Part shown: piece after piece, positions 1 to 8,243 of the stretch | How positions within the stretch are numbered: position 1 is the first letter of the stretch | How the letters are laid out: each line of letters opens with the position of its first letter | NCBI RefSeq assembly: GCF_001027745.1 | Contig: NZ_LECU01000006.1 | Coordinates: forward strand, 558,001 to 622,000 | DNA: 64,000 nt | Direction of reading: 5' to 3' | From: Pedobacter sp. BMA | GTDB taxonomy: Bacteria > Bacteroidota > Bacteroidia > Sphingobacteriales > Sphingobacteriaceae | The notes under the pieces: generated by a model | What the model was told of the DNA's origin: nothing | What the model saw: the letters and a program-made list of their open reading frames with translations, nothing else | The model's database searches: none | Made by a program: the position numbers and the translations under genes

Positions 1-312
1 TTTGCTGATCATCACAGCGGCATAATCATAAGAGTGACTTAAAGAGATGTGGTAGTCGAAATTAACCAGGTAAGGTTTTCCATCTCTATCGAACTGGCAA
101 TCAATATATTCATCAGTATTCAACATTTTTCTGAGCAGTAGGCGAGTACTTAGCCAGTGCAGCAATCTTTTGCCACTGTTTAATGATGAAATAATATCCA
201 GTTCGTGTTGTTTCAGCTGTAAGCCAGCCAACAGTTCTTCTTCGGTTTCCTCAATTTTCCAGATTGCCAAAACCGAATGCTGATCAATATCTTTGTTGTA
301 AACTATTGGCAT
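1..312 (-). CDS. 4'-phosphopantetheinyl transferase (Sfp-type), N-terminal part, cut by window edge
   Basis: This reading frame starts at an ATG at 312 on the minus strand and runs without a stop through base 1, giving 104 residues of a truncated protein. Near the end it has DGKPYL followed by HISLSHS and an alternating hydrophobic stretch, the GKP and (F/I)xxSHS signatures of Sfp/AcpT-type transferases. Such enzymes move the phosphopantetheine arm of CoA onto a conserved serine of acyl, peptidyl or aryl carrier proteins in the cytoplasm. The metal-binding and WxxKEA motifs of the C-terminal half would lie outside the window, so activity cannot be judged. It is divergent from dcd, with a 71-base gap between them. 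Its small size is compatible with the roughly 200-aa bacterial family members. The family call is fairly sure; which carrier protein it serves is unknown. Confidence 0.75.
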   Translation of the reverse strand, partial: MPIVYNKDIDQHSVLAIWKIEETEEELLAGLQLKQHELDIISSLNSGKRLLHWLSTRLLLRKMLNTDEYIDCQFDRDGKPYLVNFDYHISLSHSYDYAAVMISK

Positions 313-334
313 TTATTTAATTGGAGATTACATG

Positions 335-369
335 CAAAATTATCTTAAATAAATGATAATTTAGTCCAA
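335..369 (-). promoter_or_regulatory. Putative promoter of the phosphopantetheinyl transferase gene
   Basis: On the minus strand a TAATTTTG box (342 to 335) fits the Bacteroidota -7 consensus TAnnTTTG. A TTG (369 to 367) lies 24 bases upstream, slightly longer than the usual 17-23 base spacing. The start codon is at 312, so the predicted leader is about 15-20 bases. This is a pattern match only. Confidence 0.3.
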
Positions 370-383
370 AAATACGCATAAAA

Positions 384-920
384 ATGATATTATCTGATAG
401 CAGAATATTAGAGGAGATAGATAAGGGAACAATCATTATTGAGCCATTTAAACGCGAGTGTTTAGGCACCAATTCATACGATGTTCATTTGGGTAAATAT
501 TTAGCTACTTACAAAAACCGTGTTCTGGATGCGAAAGCCCATAACGAAATTGAACATTTCGAAATTCCTAAAGATGGCTTCGTTCTTCAGCCGGGAACAT
601 TATACCTGGGTGTAACGTTGGAATATACGGAAACACATGCGCATGTTCCATTTCTGGAAGGTAAAAGCAGTACAGGTCGCCTGGGAATTGATATTCATGC
701 TACAGCCGGAAAAGGAGATGTCGGTTTTTGCAATACATGGACTTTAGAAATCTCTGTGGCACAACCAGTAAAAATATATGCAGGAATGCCCATAGGTCAG
801 CTGATTTACTTCGTAGTTGAAGGGAAGATCGATACCATGTACAATACCAAGGGCAATGCAAAGTATAACAATAAAACCACCCGACCTGTTGAAAGCATGA
901 TGTGGAAGAATAAGTTTTAA
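384..920 (+). CDS. dcd: dCTP deaminase
   Basis: The 178-residue protein is the usual length for bacterial Dcd. The family converts dCTP to dUTP plus ammonia, feeding dUTPase and then thymidylate synthase for dTTP synthesis. The trimer-interface and nucleotide-binding segment GKSSTGRLG is at residues 93-101. The catalytic glutamate of the TLE motif is at E122, and GMPIGQL at 134-140 matches the conserved core beta strands. The C-terminal tail with YNNKTTRP is the phosphate-covering part. There is no Shine-Dalgarno sequence. The start chosen is the ATG directly before the conserved ILSDxxI motif. It stands alone: the next gene is 189 bases downstream and unrelated. The family also contains bifunctional deaminase/dUTPase members, which cannot be separated here by eye. 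Confidence 0.93.
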   Translation: MILSDSRILEEIDKGTIIIEPFKRECLGTNSYDVHLGKYLATYKNRVLDAKAHNEIEHFEIPKDGFVLQPGTLYLGVTLEYTETHAHVPFLEGKSSTGRLGIDIHATAGKGDVGFCNTWTLEISVAQPVKIYAGMPIGQLIYFVVEGKIDTMYNTKGNAKYNNKTTRPVESMMWKNKF

Positions 921-1060
921 TTTTCATAATACCCATTTATATAGCGTTTACAGCAGCATAAGCTCAAAAATTGTAGGGGGATTTTCAGTTATTAAAGTCC
1001 TATTTTGCAGTCGATTGTAACATTTCGGTTAAAGTCGAAATTCATTAGAACTTCATCGAA

Positions 1061-1092
1061 ATATGCCTCAGGTTTTGTACCTTGAGGCATAT
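1061..1092 (+). other. Stem-loop upstream of the MG2/plug protein gene
   Basis: ATATGCCTCAGG (1061-1072) pairs with CCTTGAGGCATAT (1080-1092) with one bulged base and a loop of about seven bases, followed by TTATTTTA. It may be the dcd terminator, although it is 140 bases from that gene, or a leader structure only 17 bases before the next start codon. The sequence alone does not decide. Confidence 0.45.
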
Positions 1093-1109
1093 TTATTTTA
1101 CCTCGACAC

Positions 1110-3800
1110 ATGAAACTCAAAATTACATTAACGCTCTGCTTTTTTATTGGATTATTTGGTTTTACGGCATTTGTATCAGATGATGATCCCTTTGCAGAAT
1201 TACTCAAAAAGTTTGAAGCCTATACCAATAACTATCCACAGGAAAAAGTCCATTTACATTTAGATAAACCTTATTACGCGATTGGTGATGATATCTGGTT
1301 TAAAGCTTACGTTTTGAATACCAAAACGGCGGCACCGTCAAATATCAGCAGGATTTTATATGTAGAGCTGATTAATGAAAAAGATTCCGTTAAAAAAATG
1401 ATCAAACTTCCTGTGATGGGAGGAATCACCTGGGGTGACTTCAAACTTACGGATTCGCTTGGGGAGGGTAATTATAGAATCCGCGCCTACACAAACTACA
1501 TGCGTAACTTTGGCACTGATTTCTTTTTTGACAAAACCATCAAAATAGGGAATAGCTGGGCCAATAAAGTTTTTACGAAAACAACCTATAGCTACAGTAA
1601 GGAAAACACCACCGATAAAGTTGCTGCAACCATTCATTTTGAAGATAAAAATGGTATTGCGTATAGTGAAAATGATGTAAGCTATGATGTGCAGCTGGAT
1701 TATCGTTCTGTTGCAAAGGGGAGGGCAAAGACTGATTTACAGGGTAATGTGACCATCAACTTCACAAATAATCAGTCTTTCCAGAATAAATCGGGCAAAA
1801 TTTTGGCTACACTTACCCTTGCAAATAAGGAGAAGATCGTTAAATCCATTCCGATCACATCGACCTCAAATGATGTGGACGTTCAGTTTTTTCCTGAAGG
1901 AGGAACGCTGGTTGAGGAACTGCCGCAGAAAGTGGGGATAAAGGCCATTTCAGCCAATGGACGTGGAGAGAACGTTGAAGGCGCAATTGTAGATAACGAA
2001 GGCAATACGGTTACTACTTTTTCGACTGCTTATCTGGGTATGGGTAATCTTGTATTTAATTCTCAAAGCGGAAAAACCTACACTGCCAAAGTCAAATTTA
2101 AAGACGGTTCAGAGAAAACATTCAAGCTTCCGGTGGCGGCCAAAAGCGGCTATGCAATTGCGCTGAATAATACTGACACCAGTAAGGTTGTACTCAGGAT
2201 AATGGCGAGTGCCGATCTGGTAAATAGCGCAGAGTTGAAAGTAGTGGCACAAAGCGGAGGTAATGTATATTATGTTTCCAAAGCGAAGATGGACAAACAA
2301 GTATTGTTAGCAAATATTCCTAAAAAGAACCTACCGGAAGGGATTGTTCAATTTACCCTGTTTTCGGCAAATAATCAGCCGGTTGCTGAAAGATTGATAT
2401 TTAACCATAATAAGGCTGATTTCATAGATCTTAATCTGGGCACTTCAGGCGTATCTGCACAAAGAAAAGGCAAGGCCAGTTTTGCTTTTGATGCCAGTAA
2501 TGGTTCCAGCCCGGTGTTGGGTAGTTTCTCTGTGGCGGTTACCAATGCCAGTAAAGTTTCGCCCGATGAGGATAATGAAAGCAATATCTACACTTCGCTG
2601 TTACTCACCTCAGATTTGACCGGTTATGTAGAAAAACCTAATCATTACTTTTTAAAGGAGGATGTTCAAACACAGAAAGAACTGGACAACCTGATGCTTA
2701 CGCAGGGATGGAGAAGGTTTTTATGGAAAAACGTCATTAGCAATGTTGGTCCGAATATTACCTACAAGCCAGAGCAATCCATTACAGTTAGCGGAACTGT
2801 AATGAAAGGGAATAAACCGGTGCCGAATGGTAAGGTAATGCTGATGGCCACAAAAGGTACGATGTATATTCTGGATACCGTGACCAATGCTGAAGGAAAG
2901 TTTGTTTTCGATAACCTGAGTTTTAGCGATAGCACTAAGTTTGTGGTGCAGGCCAGAACAAAAACCGATCGGAAATTTGTCGAAATTAATCTGGATGTTA
3001 TCCCCGGGCAAATTGTAACCAAGAATAGAAATGGTGCTGAAGTGGATGTTAATGTCAATAATACGCTGATGAAGTACATTAAGGAGAGCGACAACTATTT
3101 TAACGAGATGACGAGGTTAGGCCTGCTCGAAAAAACAATCAAACTGGATGAGGTGACCATTACCGAAAAGAAAAATCCGGCGAAGAACTCATCAAATTTG
3201 AATGGGGCGGGCCGTGCTGATTATGTGATGACAGCGGCTGATCTGTCGACCTGTGTTACATTATCGCAATGTCTTCAGGGACGCTTGCCTGGGGTCATTT
3301 TCCGTGGGAATATCCCTTATCTTATGCGCAGCCAGAATACCCCAATTCAGTTGATTGTGGATGGAATGCAAATGGAGGCTGATTTCCTGGATAACGTTTC
3401 ACCTATGGATGTAGAGTCAATTGAATTATTGAAAAGTATCGGCAATACAGCTATTTATGGTTCGCAAGGTGGTGGTGGTGTAATCATTATTACAACCAAA
3501 CGTGGCGACGGCGGGAGAACCTACGATCGCTACGCTCCGGGTATTGTAACTTTCAATCCAAAAGGTTTTTCGGTTTCGAGGGAGTTTTATGCCCCTAAAT
3601 ATGATTCTGCTAATAATAGCAATAAAGCCGACTATAGAACTACCATTTACTGGAATCCACAGGTAGTGGCTGATAAAGATGGCAAGGCCAAATTTGAATT
3701 CTATAATGCCGATGAGCCCGGTACTTACCGGGTAGTAATTGAAGGTATAGATGCTGTTGGGCATTTAGGAAGAAAAGTTTACACTTATGATGTAAAATAG
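1110..3800 (+). CDS. MG2 / TonB-plug domain surface protein without a beta-barrel
   Basis: This 896-residue protein has an N-terminal signal peptide (hydrophobic residues about 5-22). It is followed by a macroglobulin MG2-like domain starting at the EKVHLHLDKPYYAIGDDIWF region (about 45-150) and further beta-rich macroglobulin-like segments. A carboxypeptidase-regulatory-like fold begins near residue 555 (VSGTVMKGNKPVPNGKV). A TonB plug-like domain lies around 670-800, with LDEVTI, LQGRLPGV, LIVDGM, IELLKS and YGSQGGGGVIIITTK. The last 60 residues (WNPQVVADKDGKAKF to the end) look like the closing strand set of alpha-2-macroglobulin proteins. There is no room for a 22-strand barrel, so it is not a transporter by itself. 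It is probably anchored or secreted at the outer membrane; substrate and partner are unknown. It is transcribed alone. Confidence 0.8.
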   Translation: MKLKITLTLCFFIGLFGFTAFVSDDDPFAELLKKFEAYTNNYPQEKVHLHLDKPYYAIGDDIWFKAYVLNTKTAAPSNISRILYVELINEKDSVKKMIKLPVMGGITWGDFKLTDSLGEGNYRIRAYTNYMRNFGTDFFFDKTIKIGNSWANKVFTKTTYSYSKENTTDKVAATIHFEDKNGIAYSENDVSYDVQLDYRSVAKGRAKTDLQGNVTINFTNNQSFQNKSGKILATLTLANKEKIVKSIPITSTSNDVDVQFFPEGGTLVEELPQKVGIKAISANGRGENVEGAIVDNEGNTVTTFSTAYLGMGNLVFNSQSGKTYTAKVKFKDGSEKTFKLPVAAKSGYAIALNNTDTSKVVLRIMASADLVNSAELKVVAQSGGNVYYVSKAKMDKQVLLANIPKKNLPEGIVQFTLFSANNQPVAERLIFNHNKADFIDLNLGTSGVSAQRKGKASFAFDASNGSSPVLGSFSVAVTNASKVSPDEDNESNIYTSLLLTSDLTGYVEKPNHYFLKEDVQTQKELDNLMLTQGWRRFLWKNVISNVGPNITYKPEQSITVSGTVMKGNKPVPNGKVMLMATKGTMYILDTVTNAEGKFVFDNLSFSDSTKFVVQARTKTDRKFVEINLDVIPGQIVTKNRNGAEVDVNVNNTLMKYIKESDNYFNEMTRLGLLEKTIKLDEVTITEKKNPAKNSSNLNGAGRADYVMTAADLSTCVTLSQCLQGRLPGVIFRGNIPYLMRSQNTPIQLIVDGMQMEADFLDNVSPMDVESIELLKSIGNTAIYGSQGGGGVIIITTKRGDGGRTYDRYAPGIVTFNPKGFSVSREFYAPKYDSANNSNKADYRTTIYWNPQVVADKDGKAKFEFYNADEPGTYRVVIEGIDAVGHLGRKVYTYDVK

Positions 3801-3811
3801 CTAAAAATAAA

Positions 3812-3819
3812 TAAATTTG
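3812..3819 (+). promoter_or_regulatory. Putative -7 box of the isomerase/reductase gene pair
   Basis: TAAATTTG exactly fits TAnnTTTG and is 53 bases before the ATG at 3873. No TTG is seen at the proper distance upstream, so support is limited to the -7 box. Confidence 0.3.
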
Positions 3820-3872
3820 AATATTATGCAAGCATAGCTGTTTGTGTAGTGTTCAAATTTTAAATCCGAAAC

Positions 3873-4634
3873 ATGAATACAATTAAGGTAAGTGTAAAAG
3901 ATCGTTTAGCCACCATTACTTTAAGTCGTGGTAAGTCTAATGCCTTAAACCGGGAGCTGATTACTGAACTTGACGACATGCTCAAAAACATTTCTGCAGA
4001 CGATAATATTGGCGGCGTAATTTTAACAGGCACAGCACCTTTTTTCTCAGCAGGATTGGATTTGGTAGAGCTGTACAGTTATAACGAAGAAGAAGCAAAA
4101 TCTTTTTTCCAGTTATTTTTTGGATTTACAGCCAACATCGTTTCTTTCAAGAAGCCTTTAATTGCTGCTATAAGCGGGCACAGCCCGGCTGGTGGATGCG
4201 TAATTGCTCTGGCTTGCGATGCACGGATTATGGCAGAGGGACAATTTATTATTGGTTTGAATGAAGTTCCTGTAGGTATTATTGTTCCCAATAGTATTTT
4301 TCAGCTTTATTCATTTTGGTTAGGGAAAGCTGAAGCCTCAAGAAGTTTATTAACCGGTAAATTATACCAGCCTGAAGAAGCACTTTCAGTTGGCCTGGTC
4401 GATGAGCTGGTGAAAAATGAAAGTTTACTTACTGCTGCTGAAAGGAAAATCAAAAAGTTTATGGAGCTGGAACGTAATACGTGGTCGGAAAGTAAATTAA
4501 ACATCAGAGCCGAACTCATCGCGGCCATGAATGCAGATCAAACTGAAACGCTTGAAAAAATGTTGAAGCAATGGTGGTCGCCAGCTACACGCCATATCCT
4601 GAAAACTATTCTGGAGAGTCTTCAGCGAAAATAA
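3873..4634 (+). CDS. Enoyl-CoA isomerase of the ECI1/DCI type (crotonase family)
   Basis: The 253-residue crotonase-fold protein has the first oxyanion segment SAGLDL at 59-64 and the second, GHSPAGGC, at 102-109. The first hydratase glutamate, which follows the GG in true enoyl-CoA hydratases, is a valine here (V110). The second is kept as E131 in GLNEVPVGI. One glutamate only, together with PAGGC, CDARI and GLNE, is the arrangement known for mitochondrial delta3,delta2-enoyl-CoA isomerase, which shifts double bonds so that unsaturated acyl-CoAs can enter beta-oxidation. The next gene encodes a dienoyl-CoA reductase, which fits this role well. A plain enoyl-CoA hydratase annotation is the alternative, but the missing glutamate speaks against it. 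It probably shares a transcript with the next gene, 58 bases downstream. Confidence 0.82.
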   Translation: MNTIKVSVKDRLATITLSRGKSNALNRELITELDDMLKNISADDNIGGVILTGTAPFFSAGLDLVELYSYNEEEAKSFFQLFFGFTANIVSFKKPLIAAISGHSPAGGCVIALACDARIMAEGQFIIGLNEVPVGIIVPNSIFQLYSFWLGKAEASRSLLTGKLYQPEEALSVGLVDELVKNESLLTAAERKIKKFMELERNTWSESKLNIRAELIAAMNADQTETLEKMLKQWWSPATRHILKTILESLQRK

Positions 4635-4692
4635 TCACTTTAGGGTTTTCTACCATCTATCTACTATTTTTCACCTATAACAACCAAATATT

Positions 4693-5568
4693 ATGTTCGC
4701 ATTTAATCAGCCCATGCTTAGAGAAGACACTTTAAAAGGAAAAACCATTGTGATAACAGGTGGTGGTACAGGCTTGGGCAAAGCAATGGGTGTATACTTT
4801 TTGAAGCTAGGGGCTAATTTGGTAATTACCAGTCGTAAACAGGAAGTATTGCAAAAAACTGCTGATGAGATGGAGGAAAAAACGGGCGGTAAAGTTTTAG
4901 CCGTAGCCTGTGATGTACGTGAAGTGGAACAGGTAGAAAACGTTTTGGCTAAAGCATTAGAAAGATTTGGCTCAGTTGATATTTTGCTAAACAATGCTGC
5001 GGGTAATTTTATATCACCTACCGAACGCTTATCAGCGAACGCTTTTTCGTCTATTATTGACATTGTTTTAAAAGGAACGGTTAATTGTACCCTAACATTT
5101 GGAAAGCACTGGATTAAGGAAAAGCAAGCAGCAACGGTATTGAATATTATTACCACTTACGCTTTTACAGGCTCGGCCTATGTTGTCCCATCTGCCTGTG
5201 CAAAAGGTGGGGTTTTGGCACTTACACGTTCATTGGCGGTTGAATGGGGTAAATATGGGATCAGAACCAATGCCATTGCGCCTGGGCCATTTCCAACCAA
5301 AGGTGCCTGGGAACGTTTATTGCCTGGCGATTTAGCTAAGAAATTTGATTTCAAGAATCGTGTTCCGCTTAAAAGAGTGGGCGATCATCAGGAACTGGCG
5401 AATCTTGCTGCATTTTTAGTGAGTGATTTTTCTGGATATATTAACGGAGAAGTGATTACCATAGATGGAGGAGAATGGCTGCAGGGAGCCGGTCAAATGA
5501 ATGGTCTGGAAGCCATTCCATCAGAGATGTGGGATATGTTAGAGCAGATGACACGAAACGCGAAGTAA
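4693..5568 (+). CDS. SDR-family 2,4-dienoyl-CoA reductase
   Basis: This is a 291-residue short-chain dehydrogenase. The NADP-binding TGGGTGLGK is at 22-30 and NNAAGN at 100-105. The usual YxxxK catalytic pair is absent. Instead S167-x3-K171 is preceded by Y156 exactly eleven residues before the serine. That Tyr-(10)-Ser-(3)-Lys spacing is the one described for mitochondrial and peroxisomal 2,4-dienoyl-CoA reductases. These use NADPH to reduce 2,4-dienoyl-CoA to 3-enoyl-CoA, which then needs an enoyl-CoA isomerase, the product of the gene just upstream. Bacteria such as E. coli use the unrelated iron-sulfur flavoprotein FadH for this step. The start at MFAFNQPML lies shortly before the Rossmann strand, as expected. 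Function is inferred from the active-site pattern and the neighbour. Confidence 0.85.
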   Translation: MFAFNQPMLREDTLKGKTIVITGGGTGLGKAMGVYFLKLGANLVITSRKQEVLQKTADEMEEKTGGKVLAVACDVREVEQVENVLAKALERFGSVDILLNNAAGNFISPTERLSANAFSSIIDIVLKGTVNCTLTFGKHWIKEKQAATVLNIITTYAFTGSAYVVPSACAKGGVLALTRSLAVEWGKYGIRTNAIAPGPFPTKGAWERLLPGDLAKKFDFKNRVPLKRVGDHQELANLAAFLVSDFSGYINGEVITIDGGEWLQGAGQMNGLEAIPSEMWDMLEQMTRNAK

Positions 5569-5663
5569 TGTGAAATATTGGGTGTATGATGTGGTCAGCA
5601 TCTTTCATCAGATAACTTTTTCATTTTCCCTGGCTCAGCTTACCTTTTACATCCCTCATTTGC

Positions 5664-5671
5664 TATCTTTG
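5664..5671 (+). promoter_or_regulatory. Putative -7 box of purD, giving a near-leaderless transcript
   Basis: TATCTTTG fits TAnnTTTG perfectly and ends six bases before the purD ATG. A start of transcription at the usual 4-7 bases downstream would fall on or next to the start codon. No clear TTG occurs at the -33 position. Confidence 0.4.
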
Positions 5672-5676
5672 CCGGC

Positions 5677-6948
5677 ATGAATATCTTACTATTAGGTTCA
5701 GGCGGCAGAGAAAGTGCATTCGCCTGGAAAATGAGCCAGTCTTCGCACTGCGATAAGTTGATTATTGCACCAGGTAACGGTGGCACAGGTGTTTACGGAA
5801 CAAACATTAATATCAATGTAAACGATTTTGATTCCATCAAAAAGGTAGTATTAGCCGAAAACATTGAGTTAGTTGTTGTTGGGCCGGAAGAGCCTTTAGT
5901 AAACGGGATTCATGATTTTTTTCTGGCCGACCAATCTCTGTCACATATCCCTGTAATTGGCCCTAAAAAAGAAGGCGCAATTTTAGAGGGAAGTAAAGAT
6001 TTTTCGAAGCAGTTTATGGAGCGTCATGGTATTCCGACTGCGGCATCGAAATCTTTTACGCCTGAGACACTCGAAGACGGATTAGCTTACCTGGAAACGC
6101 ATGCCCTGCCTGTGGTTTTAAAAGCCGATGGATTGGCAGCCGGGAAAGGTGTTTTGATTTGCACCGAAACTGTTGAAGCGCAGGAAGAACTGAAATTAAT
6201 GCTTGGTGGTAAATTCGGTGCAGCAGGTGCAACAGTTGTAATAGAAGAATTTTTAAGTGGAATTGAGCTTTCTGTTTTCATTTTAACCGATGGTGAAAAC
6301 TACATAACTCTACCATCTGCAAAAGATTATAAGCGGATTGGTCAGGGCGATACTGGTTTAAATACCGGCGGTATGGGTTCTGTTTCACCAGTGCCCTTTG
6401 CTAGCCCTGAGTTTCTTGAAAAAGTAGAAGAAAGGATTATCAGGCCTACGGTAGATGGTTTAAAGAAAGATAATATTGACTATACAGGTTTTATTTTCTT
6501 TGGATTGATTAAGGTGGGTGATGATCCTTATGTTATCGAGTACAATGCCCGTATGGGTGATCCTGAAACTGAAAGCGTGATTCCAAGAATTGAAAACGAC
6601 CTGGTGGAATTGTTTTTAGCTACAGCTAATAAGCAACTTAATCAGGTAAATCTGGTTATTTCTGAACAAACGGCGGCTACGGTGATGATAGTTGCGGGTG
6701 GCTATCCGGGCGAATACCTGAAAGGGAAAGCAATTGCAGGGATTGAAAACCTTCGTCACTCCAATGCTTTTCATGCAGGAACTATTTTAGATAACGATGT
6801 AGTTAAAACCAATGGCGGCCGTGTGATTGCAATTACCAGCCTCCAGAAAGATTTGTTTACTGCCCTTCAATCTGCCACTGCTGATGCAGGAAGAATCTAC
6901 TTTGATGGGAAATATTTCAGGGAAGATATCGGATTCGATCTGGTTTAA
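5677..6948 (+). CDS. purD: Phosphoribosylamine-glycine ligase (GAR synthetase)
   Basis: At 423 residues this is the standard length for PurD. The enzyme joins phosphoribosylamine and glycine with ATP in the second step of purine synthesis. The N-terminal domain begins MNILLLGSGGRESAFAWK, and the GPEEPLVNGI motif is at about 69-78. The ATP-grasp core follows, with VLKADGLAAGKGV near 146-158. The metal-binding EYNARMGDPETE sequence is near 288-299. A C-terminal PurD domain closes the protein. It is a single gene here, not fused to purM or purN. It ends at a strong bidirectional terminator shared with the convergent thioredoxin-like gene. Confidence 0.96.
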   Translation: MNILLLGSGGRESAFAWKMSQSSHCDKLIIAPGNGGTGVYGTNININVNDFDSIKKVVLAENIELVVVGPEEPLVNGIHDFFLADQSLSHIPVIGPKKEGAILEGSKDFSKQFMERHGIPTAASKSFTPETLEDGLAYLETHALPVVLKADGLAAGKGVLICTETVEAQEELKLMLGGKFGAAGATVVIEEFLSGIELSVFILTDGENYITLPSAKDYKRIGQGDTGLNTGGMGSVSPVPFASPEFLEKVEERIIRPTVDGLKKDNIDYTGFIFFGLIKVGDDPYVIEYNARMGDPETESVIPRIENDLVELFLATANKQLNQVNLVISEQTAATVMIVAGGYPGEYLKGKAIAGIENLRHSNAFHAGTILDNDVVKTNGGRVIAITSLQKDLFTALQSATADAGRIYFDGKYFREDIGFDLV

Positions 6949-6961
6949 TATATATATGCAG

Positions 6962-7011
6962 AAAGCCGCAGGTTAACAGATATTCAAATAAATCTGTCAG
7001 CCTGCGGCTTT
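6962..7011. terminator. Bidirectional terminator between purD and the TlpA-like gene
   Basis: AAAGCCGCAGG and the following TTAACAGAT pair with ATCTGTCAGCCTGCGGCTTT with two mismatches around a short AT-rich loop. A-rich and T-rich flanks lie on both sides, so it can serve both convergent genes. Confidence 0.85.
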
Positions 7012-7028
7012 AATTTTTTGTTATATTC

Positions 7029-8174
7029 TTATTTCGATTTACTTCCCAGTAATTCCTGAAGTTTATCTTGTAAAGCTTGCTCTCTTAACCCTTTCGCAAT
7101 GATTTTTCCGGTCGGATCAATTAAAAAGTTGGCCGGAATTGAACGGATCCCATACATTTTAGCTACTTCATTATCCCAGAATTTTAAGTCTGAAACATGT
7201 GTCCAGGCTAGTTTATCATCTGCGATTGCTTTTAACCACGCATCTTTTTTCCCTGGACGATCAAGAGATACGCCAAGAACTGTAAAGCCTTTGTCCTTAA
7301 ATTTGTTATAGGCCACAACTACATTCGGATTTTCCTGGCGACATGGTCCACACCATGATGCCCAGAAGTCAACCAGCACGTATTTACCCTTGAAGTCGGA
7401 TAACTTCACCGGTTTTCCAGCGGTATCTGCCTGTGTAAAGTCCATGGCCATTACGCCTACAGCTGTTTTTCTGCCTGCATCGAACATCTGGGTGAGTTGC
7501 TTTCCTATTGTAGATGCTTTCAATTCAGGAGATAATGCGGTAAATGCTTTTTCTGCAGCAACGGCCTGGTCGGGATCGCTTGCTAACTGACCAATTGCCG
7601 AGAGGCTAATAAAAGATTTTGGATTGGCATTTGCATATTGCAATAATAATGGTGGCATACCTTCAGCCGCTTTTTCATAACGGGCTCTTAAGCCATCCAT
7701 GGTGTCTTTATTTTGTTTCTGCTCTGGAGTATACCCGGCATATTCTGTATTGATTGCGGCAAGCTGATCGTTTACAGGCTTTGTTAGGGCTTTTAATTTT
7801 TTGGCATCGTCGTTTATCAGTGAACCGGTAATCACCGCATTTTTTAAAGAATCGGCTGCGGCTAATTTAAGGTTTCCAGGTTCAACGTAAAGTGATAATC
7901 CATCCAATTTCTCTCCCTGTGCCGGGCGGTTAACATAAGGGTTTTTATTTAAATATAAACTTCCCTGTGCCGGAGTAGCTAAAGATCCTTTGAACGCAAA
8001 GGCGCCATTGGCTACGGTTGCTGAATCGGTTACATTCTTACCGTCACCCTGATAAATAAGGTAAACTTTATCACCGGTTTTAAGACCTTTTACATCTCCG
8101 CTAAGGGTAAATGGTTTTTGAGCAATTGCTGCGAGTGGCAAAAGTGCTATCGCAGAAAATAATATTTTTTTCAT
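7029..8174 (-). CDS. TlpA-like thioredoxin-fold protein with N-terminal DUF4369-type domain
   Basis: The 381-residue protein has a clear signal peptide (MKKILFSAIALLPLAAIAQ) and is expected in the periplasm. Residues about 21-115 form the DUF4369-type beta domain (FTLSGDVKGL, then a DSATVANGAFAFKG repeat). A helical linker rich in charged residues spans about 120-240. The AhpC/TSA-Redoxin domain is at about 244-381, with the redox motif WCGPC at 274-278 and the cis-proline segment SIPANFLID near 347-355. Family members reduce or maintain thiols in exported proteins or cytochrome c maturation; the substrate here is not known. The TATCTTTG box at 8204-8197 (minus) is a plausible -7 element. It is transcribed alone and ends at the shared terminator. 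Confidence 0.88.
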   Translation of the reverse strand: MKKILFSAIALLPLAAIAQKPFTLSGDVKGLKTGDKVYLIYQGDGKNVTDSATVANGAFAFKGSLATPAQGSLYLNKNPYVNRPAQGEKLDGLSLYVEPGNLKLAAADSLKNAVITGSLINDDAKKLKALTKPVNDQLAAINTEYAGYTPEQKQNKDTMDGLRARYEKAAEGMPPLLLQYANANPKSFISLSAIGQLASDPDQAVAAEKAFTALSPELKASTIGKQLTQMFDAGRKTAVGVMAMDFTQADTAGKPVKLSDFKGKYVLVDFWASWCGPCRQENPNVVVAYNKFKDKGFTVLGVSLDRPGKKDAWLKAIADDKLAWTHVSDLKFWDNEVAKMYGIRSIPANFLIDPTGKIIAKGLREQALQDKLQELLGSKSK

Positions 8175-8243
8175 GTGGGGGTTAGTTTAATCAGTTCAAA
8201 GATAGATATATTGTATGCCTAAAACGTAAATTGATGTGTAAAA

